From Leifsonia sp. ku-ls (GTDB lineage: Bacteria > Actinomycetota > Actinomycetes > Actinomycetales > Microbacteriaceae): DNA of 64,000 bases. Below the pieces are notes generated by a model, which saw only the letters and a list, made by a program, of their open reading frames with translations, had not been told where the DNA came from and did not search any database. Below, piece after piece: positions 37,166 to 46,507 of the stretch (within the stretch, counting starts at the first letter, position 1; every line of letters begins with the position of its first letter). Where the stretch lies: the NCBI GenBank assembly GCA_003367665.1, contig QKXI01000001.1:62001-126000 (forward strand), given 5' to 3'. A program made the translations under genes and the position numbers.

Positions 37166-37475
37166 CGCTGGTGCACTCCTCGACCGGTGGCGGTTCCCCG
37201 CTCGCCGGGTACTCTCCGTCGGGAGGCGGCGCGTGCGGCGCCTCCCTCAATCCTGTTCGGATGCCTCCGGGCTCGTGGCGCGGCCTGCATCCGGCTCATG
37301 TTCTCGACCGGCCGCGCGGGCCGGCAGTTCCACGGGGCGCTCCGTGCGCCCCCAAGCCTTCTGTCGGTGCTCCCGGCCTCGGCCGGGACGACTGCTCCAA
37401 CGATTATCGCACGGTCGGGGCCGGAGGCCGGTCTCCTCCCAGGGCGACACGCAGAGGGCATGCCATAATCCGAGG
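37166..37475. promoter_or_regulatory. Divergent intergenic region between rne and VKOR genes
   Basis: This 310-base region holds no convincing gene. On the - strand GATAAT (37409-37404) could be the rne -10, leaving an rne leader of about 230 bases with several GC-rich hairpins, such as GGCCGGGA-type pairs near 37360-37390. On the + strand CATAAT (37464-37469) ends six bases before the GTG of the VKOR gene. A long rne leader is compatible with RNase E autoregulation, known in E. coli; here it is only inferred. Confidence 0.5.
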
Positions 37476-38093
37476 GTGTCAGCCAGTCCTGCCGAGGCCG
37501 CGTACCGCCGCCCGACCGCACTCGCCCTCTTCCTCATCGTCGCCGGAGCCATCGGGCTCTGGGCCGCCTTCATGCTCACGGTGGACAAGTTCCACCTGCT
37601 GGAGGACCCGAACGCGCAGCTGTCCTGCAACTTCTCGGTGCTGGTCGGCTGTTCGAAGAACCTGAACTCCTGGCAGGGCTCGCTGCTCGGCTTCCCCAAC
37701 CCGATCCTCGGGCTCGGCGGCTGGACCGCGACCATCGCGGTCGGCGTGGGCCTGTTCGCCACCCGGGCGCGGTTCGCCCGCTGGTACTGGATCGCCTTCA
37801 ACGTCGGCGTGCTGCTGGCCCTGATCCTCGTGATCTTCCTGATCACCCAGTCGCTGACCGTGCTCAACGTGCTGTGCCCCTGGTGCATGGTGACCTGGCT
37901 GGTGACGATCCCGACCTTCTGGTCGGTCACCCTGTACAACCTCAAGGAGGGCAACATCCCCCTCCCGGAGCGCGCCCGCAGCGTCTTCCGCACGCTGTAC
38001 GGCTGGGTGCCGCTCATCACGATCGTGAGCTACGCGATCGTGGCGGTGCTGGCGCAGGTCCAGCTCGACTGGATCCACCGCGCCTTCGTCTGA
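37476..38093 (+). CDS. Vitamin K epoxide reductase family protein
   Basis: The 205-residue membrane protein has four to five helices and the VKOR cysteines: the CxxC active site in 'NVLCPWCMVTW' and a loop Cys pair in 'LSCNFSVLVGCSKN'. Actinobacterial VKOR re-oxidises a DsbA-like protein, passing electrons to menaquinone for disulfide formation outside the cell. No DsbA-like domain is fused. The start is GTG, six bases after a CATAAT -10, so the mRNA is probably leaderless. Confidence 0.93.
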   Translation: MSASPAEAAYRRPTALALFLIVAGAIGLWAAFMLTVDKFHLLEDPNAQLSCNFSVLVGCSKNLNSWQGSLLGFPNPILGLGGWTATIAVGVGLFATRARFARWYWIAFNVGVLLALILVIFLITQSLTVLNVLCPWCMVTWLVTIPTFWSVTLYNLKEGNIPLPERARSVFRTLYGWVPLITIVSYAIVAVLAQVQLDWIHRAFV

Positions 38094-38103
38094 CCTGGTG
38101 ACG

Positions 38104-38141
38104 CGACACGCCGCCCGGCCAGGCGGCCGGACGGCGTGTCG
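38104..38141. terminator. Bidirectional terminator between VKOR and ndk
   Basis: Nested stems CGACACGCCG / CGGCGTGTCG (38104-38113, 38132-38141) and CCGGCC / GGCCGG (38115-38120, 38125-38130) form one long hairpin between convergent genes. The outer arms are the same as those of the terminator after tig. Confidence 0.85.
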
Positions 38142-38162
38142 TGCGTTGCGGACGGGTTCGGG

Positions 38163-38585
38163 TCAGCCGAACCAGAGGGCGAGCTCGCGCTGCGCCGACT
38201 CGGGCGAGTCGGAGCCGTGCACCAGGTTCTGCTGCACCTTGAGGCCCCAGTCGCGGGCCAGGTCGCCGCGGATGGTGCCGGGGGCGGCCGTCGTCGGGTC
38301 GGTGGCGCCGGCCAGCGACCGGAAGCCCTCGATGACGCGGTTGCCGGCGAGGCGGATGGCCACGATCGGACCGGACTCCATGAACTCCACCAGCGGCTCG
38401 TAGAAGGGCTTGCCCTCGTGCTCGGCGTAGTGCTGCGCAAGCAGCTCGCGGTCGGCCTGCAGCATCTTCAGGTCGACGAGCGAGTAGCCCTTCGCCTCGA
38501 TCCGGCGCAGGATCTCGCCGGTCAGGCTGCGGGCGACCCCGTCGGGCTTGATGAGGACGAGGGTCTCTTCGACGGCGCTGGTCAT
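38163..38585 (-). CDS. ndk: Nucleoside diphosphate kinase
   Basis: The 140-residue protein is full length, with '[19 protein letters not shown]' and the phosphorylated His in '[16 protein letters not shown]'. It balances nucleoside triphosphate pools. It starts at an ATGA overlap with the DUF4233 gene and is the last gene of ileS-folC-DUF4233-ndk. Confidence 0.97.
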   Translation of the reverse strand: MTSAVEETLVLIKPDGVARSLTGEILRRIEAKGYSLVDLKMLQADRELLAQHYAEHEGKPFYEPLVEFMESGPIVAIRLAGNRVIEGFRSLAGATDPTTAAPGTIRGDLARDWGLKVQQNLVHGSDSPESAQRELALWFG

Positions 38586-39016
38586 GGGTTCTCCGTTCCG
38601 TTGTCGGCCGCTCGCGCGGCCCGATTGTTGCGGTCGATGCGTGCGGCGGCGATCATGCAGTACGCCCACATGGCGGTGAAGATCGCGCCGACGATGAAGA
38701 AGGCGGGCACGAGCAGGCCGGCGGCGACGAGCACGAGCTGGGCGATCCAGCCGAGCACGACCCCCACCGTGTTCCGGAGCAGCGCGATCGCGACGATCAT
38801 GAGCACGATCAGCGCCGCTCCCCCGCCGAGCGCGACCGCGGCGGGCAGCGACTGCAGCCCGAACAGCACGAGCGCGCCGAGGAAGACCACGAGCAGCTCG
38901 AAGCCGAGCACGATCGAGCCGAGCGACTCCCGCAGCGAGCGCTGCCGGCGCGGCCGACCGCCCCGGCCGGCGCCGGTCGCGTCGCCGCCCTCGGGCCCGG
39001 TGGGGGCGTCCTTCAC
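38582..39016 (-). CDS. DUF4233 membrane protein
   Basis: The 144-residue protein has four predicted helices ('[19 protein letters not shown]', '[20 protein letters not shown]' and two more) after a basic N-terminus. It matches DUF4233, found between folC and ndk in many actinobacteria. Function is unknown. It starts at a GTG overlapping the folC stop (GTGA) and overlaps ndk by 4 bases, so all three are translationally coupled. Confidence 0.88.
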   Translation of the reverse strand: MKDAPTGPEGGDATGAGRGGRPRRQRSLRESLGSIVLGFELLVVFLGALVLFGLQSLPAAVALGGGAALIVLMIVAIALLRNTVGVVLGWIAQLVLVAAGLLVPAFFIVGAIFTAMWAYCMIAAARIDRNNRAARAADNGTENP

Positions 39017-40380
39017 GAGGCGGCCTGCTTCCACTCGTGCTGGTCGGCGTACGCCATCGCCTGCCCGACGAGGACGATGCTCCCGGCCACGACGACGGCG
39101 CGGCGCGGCTCCTCCGCCGCCCACTCGCGGGCGGCCTCGAGTGCGTCCAGGGCGTCCGAGTAGACGATCGTCGCCTCGTCGCCGACCTCCTCGCGCACCA
39201 GGTCGCCGAAGTCCTCGGCTTCGCGGGCGCGCTCGGAGTCCGGCTGGGTGACGAAGAACTGCGTGGCCACCGGCGCCAGGGCGCGGACGACGCCGCGCGC
39301 GTCCTTGTCGCCCAGGATGCCGACGACGAAGGTGATCTCGTCGAAGTCGAAGTACGTCCGCAGCGCCTCGGCGAGCGTCTCGGCGCCGGCCGGGTTGTGC
39401 GCCGCGTCGACCAGGACGGTCGGCTCGATGCCGATCAGCTGGAGCCGGCCCGGCGAGGTCGCCGTGGCGAAGCCCTCCTCGACCAGCTCCGGCTTGAGCG
39501 GCTGCGTGCCACGGCCGAGGAAGGTCTCCACCGCCGCGACCGCCACCGCCGCGTTCTGCGCCTGGTGGTCGCCGTACAGCGGGAGGAAGACGTCCTCGTA
39601 GGTCGCGGCACGGCCCCGGATGCTCACCAGCTGGCCGCCGACGGCCACGCGCGTGGACGCGACGTCGAACTCCACCGGCTGCTCCGCGAACGTCGACTCG
39701 GTCAGCTCGGCCGCCTCGCGGAGCACCCGGTCGGCCTCCGGGGTCTGCCGCGACGACACGACGTCGGCGGACGGCTTCACGATGCCGGACTTGGTGCGCG
39801 CGATCTCCTCGACCGTGTCGCCGAGCGACTTGATGTGGTCGAGCGCGATCGGCGTGAACACGGCCACCTGGCCGTCTCCGACGTTGGTCGAGTCCCACTC
39901 GCCGCCCATGCCGACCTCGATCACAGCGACGTCGACCGGTGCGTCGGCGAAGGCCGCGTAGGCCAGTGCGGTCAGCGCCTCGAAGAAGGTCAGCGGCGCC
40001 TTGCCCGCCTCCGTCAGCTCGGCGTCCACGATCTCCAGGTAGGGGCTGATGTCCTCCCAGTTGCGCACCAGCGCCTCGTCGTCGATCGGCTCGCCGTCGA
40101 TGACGATGCGCTCGTTGAAGCGCACCAGGTGCGGGCTGGTCAGCAGACCGGTGCGAAGGCCGTAGGCCCGCAGCAGGCTCTCGGCGATCCGGCTCGTCGA
40201 GGTCTTCCCGTTCGTGCCGGTCACGTGGATGATCGGGTACGCCCGCTGCGGGTCGCCCAGCAGCTCCACCGCGCGGCGCGTGGCGTCGAGCCGCCGCTCC
40301 GGCGCACCCTCCCCGACGCGCGCGAGCAGCGCCTGGTAGACCTCGTCCGCCCGCTCCCGGTAGTCGTCCTCGTCGGTCAC
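39013..40380 (-). CDS. folC: Dihydrofolate synthase / folylpolyglutamate synthase
   Basis: The 455-residue protein has the Mur-ligase fold with P-loop '[20 protein letters not shown]', '[17 protein letters not shown]' in the central domain and '[19 protein letters not shown]' in the C-terminal domain, the signature of FolC. It adds glutamate to dihydropteroate and folates. The GTG start overlaps the ileS stop, so translation is coupled. Confidence 0.96.
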   Translation of the reverse strand: MTDEDDYRERADEVYQALLARVGEGAPERRLDATRRAVELLGDPQRAYPIIHVTGTNGKTSTSRIAESLLRAYGLRTGLLTSPHLVRFNERIVIDGEPIDDEALVRNWEDISPYLEIVDAELTEAGKAPLTFFEALTALAYAAFADAPVDVAVIEVGMGGEWDSTNVGDGQVAVFTPIALDHIKSLGDTVEEIARTKSGIVKPSADVVSSRQTPEADRVLREAAELTESTFAEQPVEFDVASTRVAVGGQLVSIRGRAATYEDVFLPLYGDHQAQNAAVAVAAVETFLGRGTQPLKPELVEEGFATATSPGRLQLIGIEPTVLVDAAHNPAGAETLAEALRTYFDFDEITFVVGILGDKDARGVVRALAPVATQFFVTQPDSERAREAEDFGDLVREEVGDEATIVYSDALDALEAAREWAAEEPRRAVVVAGSIVLVGQAMAYADQHEWKQAAS

Positions 40381-43300
40381 GACGCCGCCTCCGTCTCCTG
40401 CTCCGGGTCCACCTTGGTCACGCCGACCGTGAACGCGCCGGCGTTCGCGAACTGCCCGGCGCCGAACTCCTGCCGGAAGCCCGACCCATCCCCCGACGAT
40501 GCTCCCGCGCCGGAGAGCCGCACGGCTAGAGCCAATGTCTCGGCGGCGATGTCGACGTCGGCGGCGAGGCCGAGCGACTCCGCGTCCTGCTCGTTCTCGA
40601 ACGAGAGGTGCAGGTGGATGCGGTCGCTCACCTCCAGACCTGCGGCCTTGCGGGTGTCCTGCACGGCGCGGATGACGTCGCGCGCCAGACCCTCGGCCTC
40701 CAGCTCCGGCGTCGTGGCCGTGTCGAGCAGCACGAACCCGCCGCCGGCGAGCAGCGCGAGCGCGGAGGTGTCGTCTCCGCCGGACGCGGTCTCCAGCACC
40801 AGGTCGTACTCCCCCTCCACCAGCGGGATGCCGCCGACCGTCACGGCGCCGTCGGACTCGGTCCAGTCGCCCGCGCGGGCGGCCTGGATGACCTGCTGCA
40901 CCTGCTTGCCGAGGCGCGGGCCGGCCGCGCGGGCGTTGACGGTCAGCTTGCTCGTGATGCCGTAGCGGGCGGCGCTGTCGTCCTGCAGCTCGACCAGCTC
41001 GACCGCCTTGACGTTGAGCTCGTCGCGCAGGATGCCCTCGAACGGGCGCAGCGCCTCCACGTTCTCGGCGACCACGGTGAGGGTGGCGAGCGGCAGGCGG
41101 ACACGGCGGCCGGCCTGCTTGCGCAGCGACAGCGCGGTGGAGCTGATCGCGCGGATGCGGTCCATCGCATCGACCAGGGCGTCGTCCGCCGGGAACTCCG
41201 CGGCGTCCGGCCAGTCGGTCAGGTGCACGGAGCGGCCGCCGGTGAGGTCCTTCCAGATGCGCTCGGTGACCAGCGGCAGCAGCGGAGCGGCGACCCGGGT
41301 GAGGGTCTCCAGCACCGTGTACAGCGTGTCGAACGCCTCCGAGCCGGCGCCGTTCGCGTCGACTCCCTCCCAGAACCGGTCGCGCGAGCGGCGCACGTAC
41401 CAGTTGGTGAGCACGTCGGCGAAGTCGCGCAGCTTGGCGGCGGCGAGCGTCGAGTCCAGGGCGTCCAGGTCGGCCGTCACGGCCTCCACCAGGTCACGCG
41501 TCTTGGCGAGCAGGTAGCGATCGAGCACGTCGGTGGACGCGGTCGAGCGCTTCGCCTCGTACCCGGTCGCGTTGGCGTAGAGCGAGAAGAAGTACCAGGT
41601 GTTCCACAGCGGAAGCAGCACCTGGCGCACGCCCTCGCGGATGCCCTCCTCGGTGACCACGAGGTTGCCGCCGCGCAGCACCGGACTCGACATCAGGAAC
41701 CAGCGCATCGCGTCCGAGCCGTCGCGGTCGAAGACCTCGTTGACATCGGGGTAGTTGCGCAGCGACTTCGACATCTTCTGCCCGTCGCTGCCGAGGACGA
41801 TGCCGTGGCTGATCACGTTCTTGAACGCCGGCCGGTCGAACAGCGCCGTCGCGAGCGTGTGCAGCAGGTAGAACCAGCCGCGCGTCTGCCCGATGTACTC
41901 GACGATGAAGTCGGCCGGGTTGTGGCTGTCGAACCAGTCGTGGTTCTCGAACGGGTAGTGCACCTGCGCGAACGGCATCGACCCGGAGTCGAACCAGACG
42001 TCGAGGACGTCCGGGATGCGGCGCATCGTGGACCGGCCGGTCGGGTCGTCCGGGTTGGGCCGGGTGAGCTCGTCAATGAACGGACGGTGCAGGTCCGGCT
42101 CCCCCGCGGCGTTCCGCGGCAGGCGGAAGAAGTCGCGCTCCAGCTCCTCCAGCGACCCGTAGACGTCGACGCGCGGGTACGCGGGGTCGTCGCTCTTCCA
42201 CACCGGGATCGGCGAGCCGAAGTAGCGGTTGCGGGACACCGACCAGTCGCGCGCGCCGGCCAGCCACTTGCCGAACTGGCCGTCCTTGACGTTCTCGGGC
42301 ACCCAGGTGATCTGCTGGTTCAGCTCGCCCATCCGATCGCGGAAGTCGGTGACGCGCACGAACCAGCTCGAGACCGCCTTGTAGATCAGCGGGTTGCGGC
42401 ACCGCCAGCAGTGCGGGTACGAGTGCTCGTAGCTCGCCTGGCGCAGCAGCCGGCCCTGCTCCTTGAGCAGGCGAGTGAGCGGCTTGTTGGCGTCGAACAC
42501 CTGGAGCCCGGCGACGTCGGCGACGTCGGGCAGGAAGCGGCCGCCGTCGTCGACCGAGATGATGACCGGGATGCCGGCCTTCTCGGTGACGCGCTGGTCA
42601 TCCTCGCCGTATGCCGGCGCCTGGTGCACGATGCCGGTGCCGTCCTCCACCGTGACGTAGTCGTCGACGAGGATGCGCCACGCGTTCTGGGTGCCCCACT
42701 TCTCGGTGTCGGCGTAGTAGTCCCAGAGCCGGTCGTACTCGACGCCGTCGAGCTCCGAGCCGCGGAGGGTTCCCGTCACGGCGGCGAGGGCGTCGGCGGG
42801 CGAGTCGTAACCGAGGTCCTTCGCGTAGTTGCCCAGCAGGCTCTTCGCGATCAGGTAGCGGCCCGAGAGCACCTCCTGGTCGGGGGCGCCGGCGGAGTCG
42901 GCAGCGCCGTTCGGGCCCGACGGCACCACGGCGTACTCGATGTCGGGGCCGACCGCGAGCGCGAGGTTCGTGGGCAGCGTCCACGGGGTCGTCGTCCAGG
43001 CCAGCGCCCGGACGCCGGTGAGGCCCAGGACCTCGGCCTTCTCGCCGACCAGCGGGAAGGTGACGGTGACCGTCTGGTCCTGCCGCATCTTGTAGACGTC
43101 GTCGTCCATCCGCAGCTCATGGTTCGACAGCGGCGTCTGGTCGCGCCAGCAGTACGGCAGCACGCGGTAGCCCTCGTAGGCGAGGCCCTTCTCGTAGAGC
43201 TGCTTGAACGCCCAGATCACCGACTCCATGTAGGTCGTGTCGAGGGTCTTGTAGTCGTTGTCGAAGTCGACCCAGCGCGCCTGGCGGGTGACGTACTCGC

Positions 43301-43730
43301 GCCACTCCCGGGTGTAGCGGAGCACAGAGTCCTTCGCGGCCTGATTGAAGGCGGCGAGGCCCATCTCCTCGATCTGGCTCTTGTCGGTGACGCCGAGCTG
43401 CCGCTCGGCCTCGAGCTCGGCGGGCAGGCCGTGCGTGTCCCAGCCGAAGCGGCGCTCCACCTTCTTGCCGCGCATGGTCTGGAAGCGGGGGAAGACGTCC
43501 TTGGCGTAGCCGGTCAGCAGGTGGCCGTAGTGCGGCAGGCCGTTGGCGAAGGGCGGACCGTCGTAGAACACCCACTCCTCGGCGCCGTCGCGGTTGTCCA
43601 CGGAGGCGCGGAAGGTGCCATCCTGCTCCCAGAACTTCAGGATGTCGGTCTCGATCGCGGGGAAGACCGGGCTCGCGGCGACGTCCGGGCGGCGCTCGGC
43701 GTCGTCCGGAGCGGACTTGGGGTACGGCAT
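40377..43730 (-). CDS. ileS: Isoleucyl-tRNA synthetase
   Basis: The 1117-residue protein has the class I signature '[13 protein letters not shown]' (HIGH equivalent HYGH), the editing CP1 domain ('[14 protein letters not shown]'), '[13 protein letters not shown]' (KMSKS) and a long anticodon-binding C-terminus. It is the long, eukaryote-like type found in actinobacteria. Expression is controlled by the T-box RNA just upstream. An AGGAGA site precedes ATG 43730. Confidence 0.97.
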   Translation of the reverse strand: MPYPKSAPDDAERRPDVAASPVFPAIETDILKFWEQDGTFRASVDNRDGAEEWVFYDGPPFANGLPHYGHLLTGYAKDVFPRFQTMRGKKVERRFGWDTHGLPAELEAERQLGVTDKSQIEEMGLAAFNQAAKDSVLRYTREWREYVTRQARWVDFDNDYKTLDTTYMESVIWAFKQLYEKGLAYEGYRVLPYCWRDQTPLSNHELRMDDDVYKMRQDQTVTVTFPLVGEKAEVLGLTGVRALAWTTTPWTLPTNLALAVGPDIEYAVVPSGPNGAADSAGAPDQEVLSGRYLIAKSLLGNYAKDLGYDSPADALAAVTGTLRGSELDGVEYDRLWDYYADTEKWGTQNAWRILVDDYVTVEDGTGIVHQAPAYGEDDQRVTEKAGIPVIISVDDGGRFLPDVADVAGLQVFDANKPLTRLLKEQGRLLRQASYEHSYPHCWRCRNPLIYKAVSSWFVRVTDFRDRMGELNQQITWVPENVKDGQFGKWLAGARDWSVSRNRYFGSPIPVWKSDDPAYPRVDVYGSLEELERDFFRLPRNAAGEPDLHRPFIDELTRPNPDDPTGRSTMRRIPDVLDVWFDSGSMPFAQVHYPFENHDWFDSHNPADFIVEYIGQTRGWFYLLHTLATALFDRPAFKNVISHGIVLGSDGQKMSKSLRNYPDVNEVFDRDGSDAMRWFLMSSPVLRGGNLVVTEEGIREGVRQVLLPLWNTWYFFSLYANATGYEAKRSTASTDVLDRYLLAKTRDLVEAVTADLDALDSTLAAAKLRDFADVLTNWYVRRSRDRFWEGVDANGAGSEAFDTLYTVLETLTRVAAPLLPLVTERIWKDLTGGRSVHLTDWPDAAEFPADDALVDAMDRIRAISSTALSLRKQAGRRVRLPLATLTVVAENVEALRPFEGILRDELNVKAVELVELQDDSAARYGITSKLTVNARAAGPRLGKQVQQVIQAARAGDWTESDGAVTVGGIPLVEGEYDLVLETASGGDDTSALALLAGGGFVLLDTATTPELEAEGLARDVIRAVQDTRKAAGLEVSDRIHLHLSFENEQDAESLGLAADVDIAAETLALAVRLSGAGASSGDGSGFRQEFGAGQFANAGAFTVGVTKVDPEQETEAAS

Positions 43731-43740
43731 CTCTCTCCTG

Positions 43741-43937
43741 GCAGGTTCACGTGCTGCACGAGGACGCCGGACGCTCGCACGCCCGTCGCGGTACCACCCC
43801 GCTTGCCCGCTCCGCCGCCGTCGCCGGGGAGGGCCTCTCCTTCTTCGGCTGTGACGGGCCGGTCCCGTTCGGTTCTACTGAGCGCTCGCGCGCCTTTCTT
43901 CCGAAGACTCGCCGGTGATGGCCGGGTCGTTGTCTGT
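43741..43937 (-). ncRNA. T-box riboswitch (Ile, translational actinobacterial type)
   Basis: On the - strand the conserved T-box sequence GCGGGGTGGTACCGCG (43802-43787) is intact. The short stem I carries an ATC isoleucine specifier at 43919-43917 within GGCCATCACCGGCGAG, followed by TCTTCGGAAGAA. Downstream the RNA runs into AGGAGA, the ileS ribosome-binding site. Uncharged tRNA-Ile (GAU) pairing with the specifier and the GGTGGT bulge would free this site. The ultrashort stem I and absence of a terminator U-run match the actinobacterial ileS T-box class, which regulates translation. A TAGGAT -10 lies at 43949-43944. Confidence 0.93.
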
Positions 43938-43943
43938 ACGCAC

Positions 43944-43949
43944 ATCCTA
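43944..43949 (-). promoter_or_regulatory. ileS T-box promoter -10, overlapping an upstream stop codon
   Basis: TAGGAT on the - strand lies about seven bases before the predicted start of the T-box RNA. Its TAG is the stop codon of the preceding hypothetical gene. The -35 is weak. Confidence 0.5.
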
Positions 43950-44345
43950 TCGCAGGGCGAGGGCACGACGGAGTCGGTCCGCCGATGAGCGGACCTCCGC
44001 GTCCCGCCAGGTCAGGACGCGCCGGCCGTCGTCGCCGACCGGGACGATCGGCAGGAGCACCTCGCCCTCCGGCCGGTTCACCGTCACGATGACGGCGAGC
44101 GCGGTCACGGGCATGGGTGGCCTCGAGCGGACCTCGCCCACACCGATCGAGCGGACGTCGGACGCCGGCACCGCGAGGAACGGGCGCCCGCTTCGGCCCG
44201 AGAGGACGAACGCGCCCTGATCGACCGAGACCCACAGCGCGAACGCCGTGAGCGGCAGCGACCCTCCCAGCCGGCGAACGGCCGTGGCCGTCGACGGATG
44301 CCGCACGGCGCGGAGCACCGCCGCCTCGGCCGATCCCGTCTCCAT
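43947..44345 (-). CDS. Hypothetical protein (132 aa)
   Basis: The 132-residue soluble protein has alternating beta-rich segments ('DQGAFVLSGRSGRPFLAVPA', 'VTALAVIVTVNRPEGEVLLP', 'LLPIVPVGDDGRRVLTW') that look like a PH-like or similar small beta fold, but I recognise no family. A TACGCT -10 six bases before the ATG supports a leaderless transcript. Its stop codon forms part of the ileS promoter. Confidence 0.7.
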   Translation of the reverse strand: METGSAEAAVLRAVRHPSTATAVRRLGGSLPLTAFALWVSVDQGAFVLSGRSGRPFLAVPASDVRSIGVGEVRSRPPMPVTALAVIVTVNRPEGEVLLPIVPVGDDGRRVLTWRDAEVRSSADRLRRALALR

Positions 44346-44409
44346 GTCGGGAGCGTAGCCGACGGCGCCGTCACGTCGGCACCCGTTACGGCTCGCCGGC
44401 TGCGACCGA

Positions 44410-45027
44410 TCAGAGCACCCCCGCGTACCCCACGCACACCGGCGTCACCGCCGCCCGCACGAGCGGCGTCAGCGGCCCGCGCCGGACGCCCGCTCTCGCC
44501 CACGCCGCCGCGGCGGACACCGCGGCGCCCACGACCGCGGTCGCCGCGGCCCGCGGCAGCAGCGCCTCCTCCGGGAGGCCGGCGCGGCCGGCGAGGAACG
44601 CCTCCAGCCGACGCACCAGCGCCAGGAACCGGGGCAGCGCGGAGGCCTGCAGCTCCGCGTCCGTGCCCATCAGGTCGACCTGCGTCACCGCGAGCGGGAG
44701 CCGGCCGGGGCCGAAGCCGTCGGCGAGGCGGGTGAGCGCGTCGAGCACCGCGTCCATCGGGGCGGCGTCGGCCGGCACGTCGGCGAGCGTGTCGTCGAAG
44801 GCGGCGAGCGCCTCGTCGACCTCGAGCCAGAGCAGGTCGCTCTTCGCGTCGAAGTAGTTGAAGAAGGTGGCCCGGCTGACCCCGGCGCGGCGGGCGATGT
44901 CGTCGACCGTGGTGCCGGCGTAGGTCTGCTCCAGGAACAGCTCGGCGGCGGCTTCCGCGATCATTTCGCGCGACGAGGAGCGGGGGCGGCCGGCCGCGGA
45001 CGGGCGGGCGGAATGCGCGAGCGCCAT
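44410..45027 (-). CDS. TetR family transcriptional regulator
   Basis: The 205-residue protein has an N-terminal TetR helix-turn-helix ('GTTVDDIARRAGVSRATFFN' and 'YFDAKSDLLW', residues about 45-75) and an Ala-rich C-terminal ligand domain. ATG 45027 is chosen because it directly precedes the DNA-binding arm 'GRPRSSSREMIAEAAAELF'. It is divergent from an MHS-type transporter, with one perfect palindrome between them, so it most likely represses the transporter and itself. Confidence 0.92.
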   Translation of the reverse strand: MALAHSARPSAAGRPRSSSREMIAEAAAELFLEQTYAGTTVDDIARRAGVSRATFFNYFDAKSDLLWLEVDEALAAFDDTLADVPADAAPMDAVLDALTRLADGFGPGRLPLAVTQVDLMGTDAELQASALPRFLALVRRLEAFLAGRAGLPEEALLPRAAATAVVGAAVSAAAAWARAGVRRGPLTPLVRAAVTPVCVGYAGVL

Positions 45028-45053
45028 CGTGCGTTCCCCTTCCGTGCCATTAT

Positions 45054-45066
45054 TGGACCCGGTCCA
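45054..45066. promoter_or_regulatory. TetR operator between regulator and MHS transporter
   Basis: TGGACC-C-GGTCCA is a perfect palindrome 26 bases before each start codon, centred between the divergent genes. Its symmetry and position fit a TetR dimer site. Confidence 0.75.
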
Positions 45067-45091
45067 GATTCTACCGTTCAGAAGGACACCC

Positions 45092-46414
45092 GTGACTACC
45101 ACCACCGCTCCCGTCCGCAGCGAGACCGATCGCCCCGGCATCACTCCAGGCACCGCGCGCCGCGTCACCATCGCGTCGTTCGTCGGCACCGCGCTCGAGT
45201 CGTACGACTTCTACCTCTACGCGTACTTCGCCGCGTTCTTCGTCGGTCCGCTGTTCTTCGCGCCGCTCGGCGCGTTCGGCGGCGCGCTGGCCGGGTTCCT
45301 CGCCATCGCCGCCGGCTTCGTGATCCGCCCGATCGGCGCGATCGTGTTCGGCAACCTGGGCGACCGGATCGGCCGCCGTCCGACGCTGCTCATCACCATC
45401 CTGATCATGGGGCTGAGCACCGGACTCGTCGGCGTGCTGCCGACCTACGCGGCGGCGGGATGGTTCGGTGCGATCGCGATCGTGCTGCTGCGGCTGCTGC
45501 AGGGCTTCTCGGTGGGCGGCGAGTGGGGCGGGTCGATCCTGCTCGCCACCGAGTACGCCAACCCGAAGAAGCGCGGCTTCTACGCGGCGCTCCCCCAGCT
45601 CGGCTCGCCGGTCGGCTCCATCCTGAGCGCCGTCGTCTTCATCGTGCTCACCGTGACCATGTCGCAGGCCGACCTGGCCGCGTGGGGCTGGCGCATCCCG
45701 TTCCTCACCGCCTTCCCGCTGCTGCTGGTCTCGCTGTACCTGCGCTGGTCGATCGACGAGACGCCGGTGTTCCGCAAGCTGCTCGAGACCGGGACGCGCG
45801 ACCGCTTCCCCGTGGTCGACGTCTTTCGCAAGGCCCCCACCGGCTTCGTGATCGGGATCGGCGCAGCCGTGCTCGGCATCGGGTCGTACTCCCTGATGAA
45901 CACCTACATGGTCGACTACGGCACGGCGGTGCTCGGCTTCAAGTACCAGGACCTGCTCATCGCGACGACCATCGGCGGCCTGTTGCAGCTGGTGACCATC
46001 CCGCTGTTCGGCGCCTGGGCGGCCCGGATCGGGTCGGCGAAGGTGGTCGCGATCGGTGCGGTCGGCACGCTCGTCGTCGCCTTCCCGATGTACTTCCTGC
46101 TGCAGTACGCGAACTTCGGCATCCTCGTCGCCAGCATGATCATCGGCGGCATCCTGCCGACCCTGTCGTGGGCGGCGCTCGGCGGGCTGATGTCCGACCT
46201 GTTCCCGAGCGAGGTGCGCTACAGCGGACTGTCGGTGGCGTACAGCATCGCGGCGCTGCTGACCTCGTTCGTGCCGGCGCTGACGCTGCTCTTCGGCCAG
46301 GCCACCGGCAACGCCTGGTGGCACCCCGGCATCGTGCTCGCCGTCATGTCGCTGATCACGCTCGTCGCGGCCCTGTTCGCCGCCAGAAGGACTCCGATCG
46401 TCGACGAGGTCTGA
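45092..46414 (+). CDS. MHS-family MFS transporter (metabolite:H+ symporter)
   Basis: The 440-residue protein has 12 predicted helices. The opening 'SFVGTALESYDFYLYAYFAA' and MFS motif 'GNLGDRIGRRPTLLITILIM' identify the metabolite:H+ symporter family, which includes carboxylate, proline/betaine and shikimate carriers. The substrate is unknown. The start is GTG 45092, with GAAGGA nine bases upstream. It is probably controlled by the divergent TetR. Confidence 0.9.
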   Translation: MTTTTAPVRSETDRPGITPGTARRVTIASFVGTALESYDFYLYAYFAAFFVGPLFFAPLGAFGGALAGFLAIAAGFVIRPIGAIVFGNLGDRIGRRPTLLITILIMGLSTGLVGVLPTYAAAGWFGAIAIVLLRLLQGFSVGGEWGGSILLATEYANPKKRGFYAALPQLGSPVGSILSAVVFIVLTVTMSQADLAAWGWRIPFLTAFPLLLVSLYLRWSIDETPVFRKLLETGTRDRFPVVDVFRKAPTGFVIGIGAAVLGIGSYSLMNTYMVDYGTAVLGFKYQDLLIATTIGGLLQLVTIPLFGAWAARIGSAKVVAIGAVGTLVVAFPMYFLLQYANFGILVASMIIGGILPTLSWAALGGLMSDLFPSEVRYSGLSVAYSIAALLTSFVPALTLLFGQATGNAWWHPGIVLAVMSLITLVAALFAARRTPIVDEV

Positions 46415-46507
46415 GCGGGCCCGGCGCACGTTCGGTACGCTGGAGGGGATCCCACACTCAGGCACCTCGAGGACTCGGTGCCGCACATATCGAATCGGAG
46501 GACCCCC

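Noticed and set aside
40608-43988. A very long open frame (over 1100 codons) antisense to ileS
   Set aside because: It is a GC-bias shadow: the frame is rich in Arg/Val/Asp/His repeats, has no domain, and ileS with its motifs and T-box occupies the other strand.
46415-46507. T-box in front of valS
   Set aside because: The leader is about 60 bases and has no GGTGG T-box sequence or specifier; only a small hairpin is seen.
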